This document shows positions 24,862-37,960 of a DNA stretch of 64,000 nt, piece after piece. The DNA is taken from contig NW_004454210.1 of assembly GCF_000283155.1 (NCBI RefSeq), positions 6,538,265 to 6,602,264 on the forward strand, read 5' to 3'. Every line of letters starts with the position of its first letter. Within the stretch, counting starts at the first letter, position 1. Source of the DNA: Ceratotherium simum simum. Lineage: Eukaryota > Chordata > Mammalia > Perissodactyla > Rhinocerotidae. The notes under the pieces are model-generated. The model was not told where the DNA came from, did no database searches, and worked only from the letters and a program-made list of their open reading frames with translations. A program made the position numbers and the translations under genes.

Positions 24862-25060
24862 GGGGCTGGCCTGGTGGCGCAAGCGGTTAAGTGTGAGTGC
24901 TCTGCTGCAGCTGCTCAGGGTTTGCAGGTTCGGATTCTGGGCACGCACCGACGCACCGCTTGGCAAGCCATGCTGTGGTGGCGTCCCATATAAAGAGGAG
25001 GAAGATGGGCACGGATGTTAGCCCAGGGCCAGTCTTCCTCAGCAAAAAAAAAAAAAAAAA
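24862..25060 (+). mobile_element. ERE-family SINE
   Basis: Head ggggctggcctggtggcgca, tRNA-like ggttcggattc, gcaccgacgcaccgcttggc, gtcccatataaagaggagg and tail gatgttagcccagggcc, then poly-A. The target duplication is agacattgaagtca (24848-24861) and agacatggaagtca (25061-25074), one mismatch. The head and middle differ from the ERE1 copies, so it is another ERE subfamily. Confidence 0.93.
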
Positions 25061-25192
25061 AGACATGGAAGTCAAAGACTTAAAGGACCAACAATAGGAG
25101 TACTTGTTTAATATTTTCCAGGATAGCAACTGATTCCCACTTTTCAAATAAGAAAAACTCAGTTGTGAAGAATGAATTCTTTAACTATACAG

Positions 25193-25402
25193 CAGTTAGG
25201 AAACTACAGCCCACTGGCCAAATCATGCAAACCAACTGCATTTATAAATAAAGCTTGATTGGAACACAGTCATGCCCATTTGTTTATTACTGTCTGTGGC
25301 TGCTACAGAGGCAGAGTTGAGTAGTTGCAATAGAGATCTTATGGCCAGCAAAACCTAAAATACTTACCATCTGGCTCTTTACAAAAAGTTTGCCCCTGCT
25401 TT
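25193..25402 (+). mobile_element. MER20-like hAT DNA transposon
   Basis: Ends are cagttaggaaactacagccc and agtttgcccctgctttg, giving imperfect inverted termini. The interior segments tttataaataaagcttgatt, ggaacacagtcatgcccatt and cagagttgagtagttgcaat match MER20, a roughly 220-bp non-autonomous hAT element. Some MER20 copies act as enhancers in other placental mammals; nothing here shows activity. Confidence 0.8.
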
Positions 25403-26544
25403 GACTAGTGCATTAGTTTTGTTTTCTAACAAAATACTTTCTAATAATTATTTGTCAATAACAGTGAATTCACAAATATTTTCCCATTCCATTGGCTAGA
25501 AAACTAAGTTAGGCCCAATGGTGCAAGATAAATATTAATGACATGTTGTTTCCCAACATAAAGAAGTTTGGGGCTGGTGATTTATCATCTCAACCTAACA
25601 CCACACCTGCTTGGTCTCAATCCACACATCTGTATCAGGGACACAGTATGCAATTCACATTTTCTACCATATTTACAAGAACAAAGCTTCAGTGTAAAAG
25701 ACTTAGTCACATACAGTATTTATAATGATATATCAAAATCATCAAGTGAATTACAAATAAGACATGATGAACTGGTGTTTAGAATGGGAAGGACATTTCT
25801 TACCAGGTGCTAATAATTTGAAGGTAGGTTTGACTGCAGGCTTACATCAGTTGATACAGCGTTCCCTTAATCAAAGGATAGTTAAAAAGAATATGAAATG
25901 AGCTGACACATTTTGACATGATTGCCGATTGCAGATCAGATACATGTGCACTGCACATTGGGAATGCATTGGAAAGAGTTTTCATTCCCATAAGTTATGG
26001 ATTTTAAATCAGTTCCTGAGATGAACATTTCAAACCTATAAGCTTACCGCTCTGAAACACTCACCCAAAGCTGGGAAATGAAACATGTGAATGAAAGTCT
26101 TTCTCTTTCCTGCATATCCTCATTTTACTTTGAATTACAAAGCAAACTATAAAAGAACCAGAAAAAAATATAATTTTTGGTTGGTAGTGTAGGGAAGAAT
26201 ATCTAAACATAAAAGCAAAGGAAGAAACCATAAAGGAAAACAGATAGATTCGACACATAAAACTTTAAAATATCTATATATCAAAAGGGGTCATAAAAAC
26301 TACAAGGCAAAAGAAAAACACATGTAATATAAAGGGTTATATTCTTAATATATTGCAAGTCTTTAACATTTATGAAAAATGATAAACAATATTTATTAAA
26401 TTAACCATTCAACAAAGTTTAATTGAACTTCTGCCCTAATAGTGTTTGGGCTTCAATGGGTGACCTCACTGTTCCAGGACTGACATGTGTCCTGGGACAT
26501 GAGACGTGCAGTGCTAGAACCAGGACAGTCCCAGGCAACCCTGG
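25403..26544. other. Non-coding; possible old repeat at 26440-26540
   Basis: The segment at 26470-26530 (tccaggactgac, cagtgctagaacc and cagtcccaggc) is loosely alignable with 47055-47100 and may be a second copy of an old repeat I cannot name. The rest is unique-looking and AT-rich. Confidence 0.35.
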
Positions 26545-26765
26545 GAGTCAGACAGACCTGGACTCAAGTTCTCGTTCCATCACTGTATGACTTTCAACAT
26601 GTTACTCCACCTTTATGAGTCTCAATTTCCTCATCTAAGGGTGCTAACATGGGTACTTAACTCTTAGAACTGCAGTGAAGATTAAACAAGATAAAATGTG
26701 CAAAGCTCACAGGCCTGGCATATAGCACATGATCAATAAAAAGGAATTGTTATGATAATCACCAT
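26545..26765 (+). mobile_element. MIR SINE
   Basis: Sense MIR order: gtcagacagacctggactca, ccatcactgtatgactttca, gtctcaatttcctcatctaa, gcagtgaagattaaacaag, ggcctggcatatagcac and tcaataaaaagg. Close to full length. Confidence 0.87.
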
Positions 26766-26799
26766 CATTATCATCATTGTTTGTCAGCTGTGAAGGCAT

Positions 26800-27315
26800 A
26801 CTAGTTTCTTCTCAATATCTATTCTCTTAGTCCTGTCTATAGAACCCCAGTTTGGGGGAAAGGTTAAACAAATCCTGCTGAATTCCTTGATAGAAGTTGT
26901 CATCTGACCTAGTTTTGGCCACTGAGAAGAAAGGAAGTTTTTGGTTGAGACTTCCAAGAAAGCTCCTTAAAATACGTGGATGTGTGGGCAGGGGGTGAGA
27001 GAGCAGACATAATTGGTATGCACATCTTATCTTTTGCTTTTCCACTTATTCCTCCCTCAGACACAGACTTGACGCTGGAAGCAAAGCAGCCATCCTGTGA
27101 TCCCACAGGCGACAAGCACGTGCTAAGGATGGCTGGGTTGAAAGAGACAAAGAATCCATTTCTCCACTGGCACCAAGGAGCCACTGTACCCGTCTTGGAT
27201 TTCCAACTTTTGGACTTTTCACTCTGTGGAAAAAAAATATATAATCTTCAATTTGTTTAAGCTGCTCTTTCCACGTTTGTGTTCTTCACAGCCGAACAGA
27301 ATCTTCAACTAATAT
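26800..27315 (+). mobile_element. MLT1-like LTR
   Basis: Ordered landmarks of an old MaLR LTR: tctgacctagttttggccac, gcagccatcctgtgatccca, ctaaggatggctgggttgaa, aatttgtttaagctgctctt and a terminal cagccgaacagaatct. The open frames at 26827-27260 on both strands lie inside it and are incidental. Confidence 0.6.
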
Positions 27316-27539
27316 TAGGCACACGTTGATAGAAATATAGGCAAAGGATTCAAACCAGCAATTTAACAAAGAAAAAATGCACACATTGGGTAAGTCTGTG
27401 ACAAAACTTATTCAATCATTATTATATAAATATAAACATGACATCATGTTTAACTGTCATGTTGACAAAGTACAGAGAATAATATTTAAAACACCATATT
27501 GAACAGTCAACAAAATGTAACAATTATTTTTATTACAAT

Positions 27540-28250
27540 GTCATGTTTTCTTCTGACTTTTTTCAAAGAAATAAAATGCAATAGATGCAATGGAAGCTCC
27601 CTTTATCCTCTTCCTTACTTCCTCCTTCCCTCTCCAGGTTTAGCCAATGTCCCAAAGATGCTGTGAATCCTCTCTGTCTAGATTTTTATACTTTTACTAC
27701 ATGAATATATACATATATCTGCAAAACAATATGCTGTATAATAAGTTACATGTCAGTGTATTTTTAAATTTCACATAAATGCTATAATTCTGCCCATATT
27801 CTTTTAAGACCTGCTTTTTTAACTCAATAGTATAATTTTGATATTTACCCACATATATACATATGTATCTAGTTTATTCATTTTAATAATTCTACTGTCT
27901 TCCGTTGCACAAATATACTACAATTTATTCATCCATTTTTTCTTTGTTGGACATATATATTTTTCAAAGTTTTGCTATTAGCACATCCTTGAATACACAT
28001 GGGAAAGTCCTTCATTATTGTTTTAATTTGCATATCACTGATTATTACGTGTTTATTAGTTATTTGGTTTTCCTCTTCTATGAATTTCCTGTTCTAGCTT
28101 ATGCATATTATTTGGTGGAAATTTTGCCTTTGCCTCATCTATTTGTAAGAGTCATTTGTATATCCTGAATAATGATTCTTAGCTAGTTATCCACACTCTG
28201 TTATGGCATTGCTTTAAATTTTAATATAAAATTAATCAATTTTTTCCATA
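27540..28250 (-). mobile_element. Old L1-type element, antisense
   Basis: Segments tctagtttattcattttaa, atactacaatttattcatcc, gtttgctattagcacatcc-like sequence and tttgtaagagtcatttgtat follow antisense L1 order, but more decayed than the next element. The 87-codon plus-strand frame at 27905-28168 is incidental. Confidence 0.6.
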
Positions 28251-28254
28251 ATTT

Positions 28255-29560
28255 TTCTTCTTTTTTAATTGAGATACAATTCATGTAACAAAATTCATCC
28301 TTTTAAAGTACACAATTCAGTGATTTTTAGTATATTCAAAGTTATACAACCATAACGACTATTTAATTCCAGAACATTTTCATCACCTGAAAAAGAAATC
28401 CCATACTCCTCAGCAATCACTCTCCATTTCGCCCACCCCCAGCCCTTGGCAACCACTAATGTACTCCTGTCTCTATGGATTTATCTATTCTGGATGTTTC
28501 ATATAAGTGGAATCATACAATATGTGGCCCTTTGTGACTGGCTTTCTTTTTCTCAGCATAACGGCTTTAAGGTTCATGCACGTTGTAGCATGTATCAGTA
28601 TTTCATTTCTTTTTGTGGCTGAATAATATTCAATTGTATAGATATACCACATTTTGTTTATCCATGCATCAATTGACAGAAATTTGGGTTGTTTTTGATT
28701 TGGGGCTATTACGAATAATGCTGCTACGAACATTCACGTAAAAGTTTTTGGGTGGACATACGTTTTCAATTATCTTGGGCACATGCCTAGGGACAGAATT
28801 ACTGAGTCATATGGAAAGTCTATGTTTTGATGAACTCCCGGACTATTTTCCAAGGGGCTGCACCATTTTACATTCCCACTAGCTGAGAATGAGAGGTCCA
28901 ATTTTTCCGCAAACTCAACATCCAACTGTCCGTCTTTTGTATTGTAGCCATCCTATCGGGTGTTAAATGGTATAGTACCTTACTGTGGTTGTGATTTTCA
29001 TTTCTGTGGTGGCTAACGACATTAAACATCTTTTCATGTGCTTAGTGGCCATTTGCATATCTTCTTTGGGTAAATGTCTATTCAAATCCTTTGCCTATTT
29101 TTAAAATAGAGTTATTTGTCTTTTTATTGTTTAGTTGTAAGAGTTCATTATATATTCTGGATACTAGTACTTTATTAGATATATGTTTGCAAATATTTTC
29201 TTCCATTCTGTAAGCTTTATTTTCATTTTCTTGATAGTGTCCTTTGAAGCACAAATGTTTTTAATTTTGATGAAGTTCAATTTATCTATTTGTTTCTTTT
29301 GTCACTTCTGCTTTGATGTCACACCTAAGAAACCATTGCCAACTCCAAGATGATAAAGATTTACACTTATTTTTTCTTCTAAGAGTTTTACAGTTTTAGC
29401 TCTTATATTTAGGTCTTTGATCCATTTTTCAGTTAGTTTTTGTATATAGTATGAGGTACAGGTCCAACTTTTCTCTTTCGCATGTGGATATCTAGTTATT
29501 TTGTGTAATGGTTTTATTTTGTGACTACTTTAAGAAATTCTTCTGCCCTCTGACATAATA
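28255..29560 (-). mobile_element. L1 3' region and ORF2 C-terminus, antisense
   Basis: Begins ttttttaattgagatacaat, the antisense L1 3' end, and carries ggtttcatataagtggaatc-like, gctgaataatattcaattgt and cattcccactagctgagaat segments. The minus-strand frame 28485-28733 encodes an L1 ORF2 C-terminal stretch with MWYIYTIEYYSATKRNEI. The upstream part, to about 29500, continues antisense ORF2 with ggtccaacttttctctttcg near the end. Many stops: inactive. Confidence 0.9.
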
Positions 29561-30346
29561 TTTGCCTATAATTTTCCCTAAAAGGTGGAAAATTTTGGTT
29601 TTTACGTTTAGATTTTTATCTAGATGAATTTGATTTTGTGGTCGGTGTAAAGCCAGGATCCAATTTTCTTTCTTCTGTATGGCTATCATTAGACACAGTG
29701 GCATTTACTGAATACTCTATCTTTTTTCCCCTGATCTGTAATGCCTCCTCTGTCAAATAACAAAACTCCACACATGCTTGGGTATGTTTCTGGGTTCTCT
29801 ATTCTGTCCTACAATTCTATTTATCAAAGTTTAAATTATCATAGCTTTATAATGTTATTGGATTTCTAAAATTTCAATGATTTTTTCATTCCTAGAACAT
29901 CTATTTGGCTCTTTTTCAAATATAGTTCTTCTTTTCCCATTATTTTCTGATGTCTCTTTGTGATTTCTATTTCTTCTTTTATCTCTAATCAATTAACATA
30001 TTGAATATATAGTCTCGTTTAGATTGTTCTATAATTTTCAATTTCAAGGCTGTTAATCTCCTATTTGTTATGGCCTTTGGTTCTTCCTCTGGGAGGCTCC
30101 TGTCTTCATATTGTAAGGTCATCCTCTACGGGAGTTGCTTTACTGGGAGTCTGGGGGTGGAGGAAATATATTAACAGAGCAGTTTTCATTTGCTGCTGTT
30201 AGGATCCTAGGGGTTTCAGCTATTTGGGGACTTATTTTAGGATAAGTGATTGACTTGAGGTCTCCACACCATGTGAACGGGAAACTTTCAGACTCCTCTC
30301 CTGGTCATGGTGTTTTGATTTCCATCAGGTGACCTTTCCATATTTT
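29561..30346. other. Possible further old LINE-related DNA, undetermined
   Basis: T-rich sequence immediately beyond the L1. Parts such as tttgattttgtggtcggtgt and gtttctgggttctctattct could be further decayed antisense L1, but I cannot follow a continuous match. Confidence 0.35.
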
Positions 30347-32454
30347 TTCACATGGAGCCCAAGTGTATGCCAAGATCATTTGCACTTCCTTGTCCCAGTG
30401 GACCTTTTCTAATCCCATTTGGGTGGACAAGGCACCTTTTAAGACTTCCAGCTTTATCCATGGTTAGCATTAATACTGCGTCTTTTGGAATACGTAATAA
30501 CAAAGGCCGTAAACGTACCTTTAAAACGTTGCAACATAATGAGTGCTTGTAGACATCAAGACTGAACAAACTATTACACTGAGACAATACATTTATTTAT
30601 GATAAACTCTTATAATGCCATCATACTTGGAATACTTTGAAACTTGATTAGAGGGAAAGAGCCAGGACGTAGATCTTCCTCAAAAAACGGGTTGAGGAAT
30701 GACATAATCTCCTTTTACCTAGAGCAGAAGTAAATGTCTTTCTGCCTCCTATCTCTAAAAAAGGATTTCACACCACCTGAGGTTCATTGTTCTACATGAC
30801 AGCTCTTCATAAACAAATGCATAAGTCACAAGTATCAAACTATTTAAAAGTGGACAATGGTTTGCTGAATTTGGGGGGAAAAATTCTATTTTGCGCTTTA
30901 TAACATTGACATCTACTGACATACATCAGCAAACTTTAAGAAATATTCTGATCAGTTCTGTTTATTTAATTTTATATATCTAAAAGAGTAATGCTATAAA
31001 GTTGGGTTTTTTAAGCAATTCCATTCATCACTCTCCATCATTTATAATTTTTTTATGTCTGTAGCTTTTTGGATTATAACATTTCTATTTCTTTTGAGCA
31101 GGATTTAGCCTAGCATCATGATATTGAATAGATAACAAAAAATTCTTTTCATGTTGCAGATGCCATAATGTACCAATGGCATTTCCAACAAGCATAATGT
31201 TCCTGAAGTTTTATGCAAGTCAAATAAATCTTATTGCTAATGATATAGGAAAATACATTATGGAAATACCATGATGAACCTTTATTAAATTAACTTACAA
31301 AACCCCTACTTTATCAAAAAGTTCAGATTGTTGTTTATTAGGTCTCTTAAGACAAGGGCATTACTTGGCATTAGCCTCTGGTAACAACCAACTCTGGCTT
31401 TTCAAAGCAAAATCTAATGCCTCCTTGAAGGAAATTGAAAATGGCAGAACTAAGAACCAAACTATGGTGAGACTGTAAGATACTTGAAGCCTCTCAGAGA
31501 ATCTTACAACAAATTAAATAGTACTGGCTAGGGAAAATTTTTTTTCTATTTTACTCTATTGTGAATTCCATTTAATAAAAAGTTAATTAACGAAGACCAA
31601 TCATTTGCCTTCCTGAATTTAAAAAATAGTCTATTTAATTAAATGCTAAAATGTGCTTAACACAGCACAAAATTTATCACATTTTCATAGAAATACATAG
31701 ATTACTAGCAAGATAATGGGCAATGAGTAACATTTTCTCCAAGCTCTTAAATTCTTTTAATGTTCTATAGTACAAGGAAATGTGGATCTAATTTGAGGTT
31801 ATGCTTTTAAGGATTCTTATCTGTACCTCTCCAGTGAGTTGTTATTTTAGAACATTTGTAACTCTTAGTAGAGAAACCTCTCATTTTATATTCTTGTAAG
31901 TTGGAACCAAAAGAAGGTGTTTGGGAGTTCCTGACACTAAAAGGTTTAATTTTCCTAGCACAACAGAACTATTAGAAGTTTGACTGCTACCGAATATATC
32001 GAATGCCTTTTATGTTTCCTGTTCATTTTGGATGGGAGCAAGGGAAATGAAACAGAGTCATCCTTTAAGTCAGCCCCTTAAGAATAGAGGATTTAAGACT
32101 AGAGATTGCACAGTTGCAATTTGCCTGACCCAGTGTTCATATTATAGGGGGTGAAGAATGACTTTAACTCCAATTCCAAAAACACAGGAGATGGCCCAGA
32201 GTCCAAAGCCAAAACGAGGAGATGAGAAGTCTAAAACATGAGGAATCTTATTAAACCAATCAATCAAGAAATATTTATAAAATACCTAAAATGTGTTTAG
32301 TGTTGTTAGGCAAGAGAAGATCGAACATGGAGGAAAAGAGAAAAATAAACACTCAAAAAAGGAGAACATTATATTATATAATAATATAAAGATAAAATTC
32401 ATCTCAAAAAAGGGAACTGAAGAGCAAAGAAAATACAAGTAAAACTAGAAGTGA
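30347..32454. other. Non-coding, AT-rich, no feature recognised
   Basis: About 2 kb without a recognised repeat. Overlapping opposite-strand frames at 30348-30587 have no domain. Some blocks (for example 31020-31200) have the non-repetitive look of conserved non-coding DNA, without proof. Confidence 0.4.
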
Positions 32455-32468
32455 AAAATAGAAATACA

Positions 32469-32650
32469 GGTCCCAGCCCCGTGGCCTAGTGGTTAAGTTC
32501 GGCACGCTCCACTTCGGCAGCCTAGGTTCAGTTCCTGGGCACAGACCTACACCACTCATCAGTGGCCATGCTGTGGTGGTGACCCACATACAAAATAGAG
32601 GAAGATTGGCACAGATGTTAGCTCAGGGCGAATCTTCCTCAGCAATAAAA
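32469..32650 (+). mobile_element. ERE-family SINE
   Basis: Head ggtcccagccccgtggccta, tRNA-like ggttcagttcc, ccactcatcagtggccatgc and tail gatgttagctcagggcg. A perfect 14-bp target duplication, aaaatagaaataca, lies at 32455-32468 and 32651-32664. The head resembles the SINE at 4602, a different subfamily from ERE1. Confidence 0.93.
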
Positions 32651-32664
32651 AAAATAGAAATACA

Positions 32665-34541
32665 ATTGAAAAAGAGAATTAGAAATAAAGAGCAGTAACA
32701 ATTTTTATCAAAAGTGGTTGATAAGGAGGGCCACACCTGGCCCAGAAGAGTAGAAGGAAATTGAAGTAACAAGACCAAATCTAAGATCATATGATGTCAG
32801 AAGTAGGGGAGACCTTGGGGACTGGATCCCCGATGCCCTCCAGGAAGGAAGGCGAGTATCCTGCCTTAAGGTCACGTGAAGAAACAGACCGCAGACTAGA
32901 ACCCAAGTCTTGGACTTCTATGCTGCCACTTGCAATCCAATTCCAGCTCAAGGTCTCAAAGCAAAAGAGAGAAATCATTAAAGCCATGGCCATAAAGAGG
33001 AGAAAGGGGCTTGAGAACAGAAAGAGAGGACATGAATGGAGGACACAGTAGCAAAACATCGTTAGTGTGGCCTGAATTCTAGGAGGCCCAGCCAAGCAGA
33101 AGAAGAGGCTGTGCATTTTATTTCCACAGGCCAAATAATTATTTGAGATTTAAAATGCCCATTTACCTAGGATACTTGACGTGACCGCATGTGCATACGG
33201 ACCCTTTGCTTTTTCATAACACCTACTTTTTTTCGTTCATAAGCACTGAAATGCAATTTGAGAAACACTATCGCACACCCGACCTTTTTCAAATCTCCCA
33301 GACAAACTCCAAACTCACCAGCTTTCCCCATCTCGAGAGTGTGAAATCTTATTTTCCAGTTCTCTGCTCAAATTTAACAAGCCACCTCCTGCTTAACCTT
33401 CTTCTGTGAAACTTGAAAGCACCAGACAATTGTACGCCCAACCCTTGCTCCTCTGAGCTCCCCAACTCTCCCCATCAGGAGTCCATAGAACCACAATGTC
33501 AAATCTCTGATAATAGCCCTCCACTACCGGAGTATAACGTAAGGCTTAACCTATATCTTCACACCTTAAATACAAAGGAACATCACCACCACCACCAAAA
33601 AAAAAAAAAAAAAAATCATCTTTCTAACCATCCTCTCACCCTTTGACTTGAAGAGAGAAGTATTTAGACAGCATTTAATTATCTCCAAGCTATCAAAGAC
33701 TGATTAAATGAATCTACACCGAGACTGAGGTTTTGTTGATGATATTGTTGTTTTTACTGCTTTCTGGTGAAGATATACTTAGTGAAAACACTACAGCTCT
33801 CAATTAGGCAGCTGGGTGACTTATAAATATATATTTATGTTTGAAGCCTAAGTGGCCATTGGCTTCCCTACTGTTTTACTTAGCTAACAAAACAACTCTA
33901 TCAAAGTAAGTATTATTCCAAAACCCAACTTCCTATGCAGAATGCTCCCATGTGCTCCATCAGTCTGGCTCTCTGATGAACTACATCGTTTCTTATAAAC
34001 TGTCCATGGCCCATAAATTTCCAAGCATAAAGGCTATTACTGTGCTGTGCAAATCTGCTGAGAATTTGGGCCTTTCGAACTCCATTTTACCTGGTTGAAA
34101 ATGAGACTAGAGAGAAAGTCCATCTTTGAGCTTCCTCTGCCCCTCCCTCTCAGCCCCACTCCCTTCTGATCAGTGAGAATTATTTAATGGGTACAAGATT
34201 GGAACAAGGGTTTATTTTGACTCATTTTAAGCAGCTTCTACACCAAATTAGCATTTTCTTTCTGCAAGTGCTACATATCAGGGAAGAGAAAAGAGAGATT
34301 GGGGCAATTTTCTAATTAATATGGGAAGTTTGGATTGGAAAACTCAGAAGGTAAAAAAAATCATTTTTTTTTTTAGCTAGCTAAATAATTCTAGACAATG
34401 GTGAAAGAGGAATCACAAGAGAATGCTTTAGAATCCCAGCAAATGCCTAAATCTAGTTTATATCAGCACAAATTATGCTACTTGAAACCATACAATAATC
34501 AGAAAATGTAAGGCTGCTACCAGATTTTTAGTCTAAAAATG
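32665..34541. other. Non-coding; CAC/poly-A tract at 33582-33616
   Basis: A caccaccaccacc run passes into about 21 A residues at 33582-33616. Opposite-strand overlapping frames at 32787-33134 (115 and 86 codons) are not supported as genes. No other feature recognised. Confidence 0.45.
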
Positions 34542-34556
34542 AATAATGTTGTCGAG

Positions 34557-34764
34557 GGCTTAGCGGTTAAGTGTGCACGCTCCGCTGCTGGTGGCCTGGG
34601 TTCGGATCCAGGGCGCGCGTCGAGGCACCGCATCTCTGGCCATGCTGAGGCCGAGTCCCACATGCAGCAACTAGAAGGATGTGCAACTATGACATACAAC
34701 TATCTACTGGGGCTTTGGGGGGGAAAAATAAATACATAAAAATCTTTAAAAAATAAATAAATAA
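34557..34764 (+). mobile_element. ERE1 SINE, 5' truncated
   Basis: Starts inside the head at ggcttagcggttaagtg, lacking the usual first 15 or so bases, then B box ggttcggatcc and ctactggggctttgggg. A perfect 15-bp target duplication, aataatgttgtcgag, lies at 34542-34556 and 34765-34779, so the truncation happened at insertion and not by later deletion. Confidence 0.95.
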
Positions 34765-34779
34765 AATAATGTTGTCGAG

Positions 34780-35660
34780 CAGCATCATAATCACCACTGG
34801 CATCATCTGTTCTTATGTTTGCACTTTACAGTTTATAATGGGTTCATAGACATAATCTCATTTGATCTTCATGAATAGGTATAAAGGATTTTGAAAGAGA
34901 AACGGGGCACTGACATGTCATTGTCCCTGAGATTTCTAGACAACGCATCACCAACTTCATTCAGTTTCATTTAATGAGTAAAACAATAATGGCGAAATTG
35001 ACAATAGGTAGACTATGCAGCATGACCTGGAGACCAGGGTATCACTAAGCATTTGCTACAAAGGAAATTAAAATATAAGGTAAACCACTTAAATTTATCA
35101 ACATCAAATCTGATGGTTCCGAGAGAAAATTAATCCACCTTAGAATTTTAAGGCAGAGAGGGAGGACTCCCCAAGAAAAGGAAGAAAAGAAAGAACGAAG
35201 GAAAGAAGGGATGGGGGGACAGAGGGAGGCGGGGAGAGAGGATTCTGTTTATTTCAAACACAACATTTCCAGGGGTTTTTTCCTTGTGCTAAAGAAGCAG
35301 TCTCACCTTGCCATCCACTAACCTAGAATCTGTCTTCTCACCTTCACACTTCCATTCACATCTCATTAAGTAAACAGTGAGAGGCTTGTGCTATTGTTAG
35401 TTTCTTTGACACAGAATTAGTGTTTTGTTGAATAATTCTTCCTGGCAATATAAGGAAATTGTGGTTGTTTGTGTAATGTATTTAGTGCAAAAGGGGCAAG
35501 TAGATTCTAGGGAGAAAAGAGAGGTTTTGCTTGCTTAATCACTTTAAAATTATTAAAAACTGTTTTCTTCCCAGGCAGTTATAATCCTAATGTGAAAAGA
35601 GTCATCAAGTACACTAACTGTATCTAACCAGAGGAATTGGAGTAAAGAAGAACACAGAAT
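34780..35660. other. Non-coding; purine-rich tract at 35173-35240
   Basis: The 35173-35240 tract is almost all A and G (gaagaaaagaaagaacgaag-type). No gene or other repeat recognised. Confidence 0.45.
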
Positions 35661-35675
35661 GAAATAGCATCCCAG

Positions 35676-35978
35676 AGCCGGCCGGTGGCTTAGCGGTCAA
35701 GTGCGCTCGCTCCGCTACTGGCAGCCCGAGTTCGGATCCCCTGTGCGCACAGATGCACCTCTTGTCCGGCCATGCTGAGGCCTCGTCCCACATACAGCAA
35801 CTAGAAGGATGTGCAACTATGACATACAGCTATCTACTGGGGCTTTGGGGAGAAAAAGGAGGAGGATTGGCAAAAGATGTTAGCTCAGAGCCGGTCTTCC
35901 TCAGCAAAAAGAGAAGGATTAGCACGGATGTTAGCTCAGGGCTGATCTTCCTCACAAAAAAAAAAAAAAGAAAGAAAA
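35676..35978 (+). mobile_element. Composite ERE SINE with doubled tail module
   Basis: An ERE1-type body (gagccggccggtggcttagc, ggatcccctgtgcgc, ctactggggctttgggg) to about 35850 is followed by two tail modules of the other ERE type: 35857-35909 and 35910-35958, each with gatgttagctcag and cttcctca. A perfect 15-bp target duplication, gaaatagcatcccag, lies at 35661-35675 and 35979-35993, so the whole composite inserted as one unit. Confidence 0.93.
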
Positions 35979-35993
35979 GAAATAGCATCCCAG

Positions 35994-37824
35994 CGTCTTA
36001 GCGTCTGATCTAAATATTCCTTTCAATGAAGTCCTACTTAATGCATTACTATTGCATTTATAATATGGTAGTTTTCATCTTTTGTGTCTTGAATATTGTT
36101 TATTGTACTATAATATATACTCCACAACAATTAGGATTCAGTAGTGCCATATTTTCTTCCCAGATATAATTCTCTTCCCTATTTATATATAAGATTTTCA
36201 CTAAAATTCTCTTTCCAGGGAAATATTCAAAATTAATAATAGAATTTTAATAAAATTACATGCTGTTGAATGATTTTTAAAATGTCAATATAAAAACCCC
36301 AGGTGACTGAAATAAGACACAACATCTAGGACAGGAAGTTCTTTTTTCATTGTTTACTCTGGAATTTGTTCATTTAAAGTGCTTATTATGGTGTGCAAGA
36401 TGAGGTTATTCTCTCATGCAAGTTTCCTTTTAAAAAGATCATAAAATCTCACTGTGAATATTTAACTGATTCGTAATAACATAGTGTCAGATACTTACCC
36501 AGCATAATGGTATAACACTCTGCATTTTGACATCTGTCCAGACAGATGTTTAAAACAAGTTCTTCAAGATTTTTTTAAGTTTTATAGAAAAAGATCTGGG
36601 AATCATTTTTTATACTAAAGATACTTTGTTACAATTTCACTGTCGACAATTTAATTAATTGAAACAGAGATAGAAAAGCCAATGATTTATATAGGCTTTC
36701 TAAGGAGAATTTGGTCAAACTGGAAAAAATAAAGATCTACAAGCATCTTTTCTGACTGACACACCATCATCAATCACCTTGTCTATTTACATGGTTTACA
36801 TGTATATATAAAATATAGTTTCTTATTTTGATTTCTTTTCTTGATTTGAGTCAGTATAGCAAATAATTTGATTGTGAAAAGGAATATTAACCTTCAAAGC
36901 AACAGCAGCCGTGCTTTGTTAGAATGTGTTCAAAAAGTAACACTGAGTTATCCTTTTCATATGCCATAATGCCGCTGCTAAATATGAATGTGATATATTT
37001 CTTTTTAATTAAAAGTAGTTGCATTGTGGTGCGATTTTTAATAACTCCAGTATCTTCAGATTTGTACATTTTAGATTCATGTTGAAACTTGTACACCACC
37101 ACATGCTGATTGCAAAATTCATTAGCGCATAAATCATGTTTTAGTGATAGTCCTTTAAACAAAGTTGGTTTGATTTCCAAGTGCTCACTGGTTGGCTTAT
37201 TTATTATGAAGGTTTGTCAGGCAGAGCAGGTTAAGTTAATCAGTAACCAATAAAAGATTTAAACCTATAGATATGTCAGCCGATTTATTACTAACAAAGG
37301 TTTGGGGCTTCTTAGTAAACACTCATGAAAATATGTTTTAATGGTTACTTCAGAAACCTTATTTCCATACTGCATGCAAAGTTTAAAGGAGATTCCTTAG
37401 TTCCATTGAAAATAGAGAAGAGCATACATCATTTTCTTGAGTTTTATTATCTTACTATATGTCCACAGAAGATACTTAACATGACTTGCTTTGGACTCAA
37501 TATGCAGTTTGCTATTTCTGTTTTTCTAACATGGCTTCGTGAGCTATCACTTAAAATAGAAGTCTTTGCACTTAGCCCATGTCTCTTGTAGGTGTACACG
37601 TATTATCAGTGACATTCAACGAGGTTAAGTGAACTCATTCTTGGAAAGTTTCGACATTACAATCCTTTTACTGAGTAAATTTTTATGGAAGAAAATCATG
37701 ATGCCAAAAATAATTAGAACCAAATTCAAACTGATGGGCAAAAGCTTCTTTTTCTGAATCATTTTAGAAAATAAATAAAAAGTGTGAAATATTATGCCTT
37801 TAACAGTATAATTTATGGGAAAGC
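35994..37824. other. Non-coding, AT-rich, no feature recognised
   Basis: About 1.8 kb with no recognised interspersed repeat. The 97- and 88-codon frames at 36887-37180 and 37325-37591 have no domain. Possible conserved non-coding DNA. Confidence 0.4.
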
Positions 37825-37960
37825 TGTGAGACTTTGAAAAATCTCTGGGTCTGTTTCCTCATCTTTAAAATGGCGCTAGGAGAGGGGGGTAAATGATTGA
37901 AATAGATCATATCTAAATTCCTTGCAAATACTGAAATTATATGATCTTATGAGTCCATTA
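37825..37960 (+). mobile_element. MIR-type SINE fragment
   Basis: Core segments gtgagactttgaaaaatctc, gggtctgtttcctcatcttt and aaaatggcgctaggaga follow MIR order. Confidence 0.6.
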
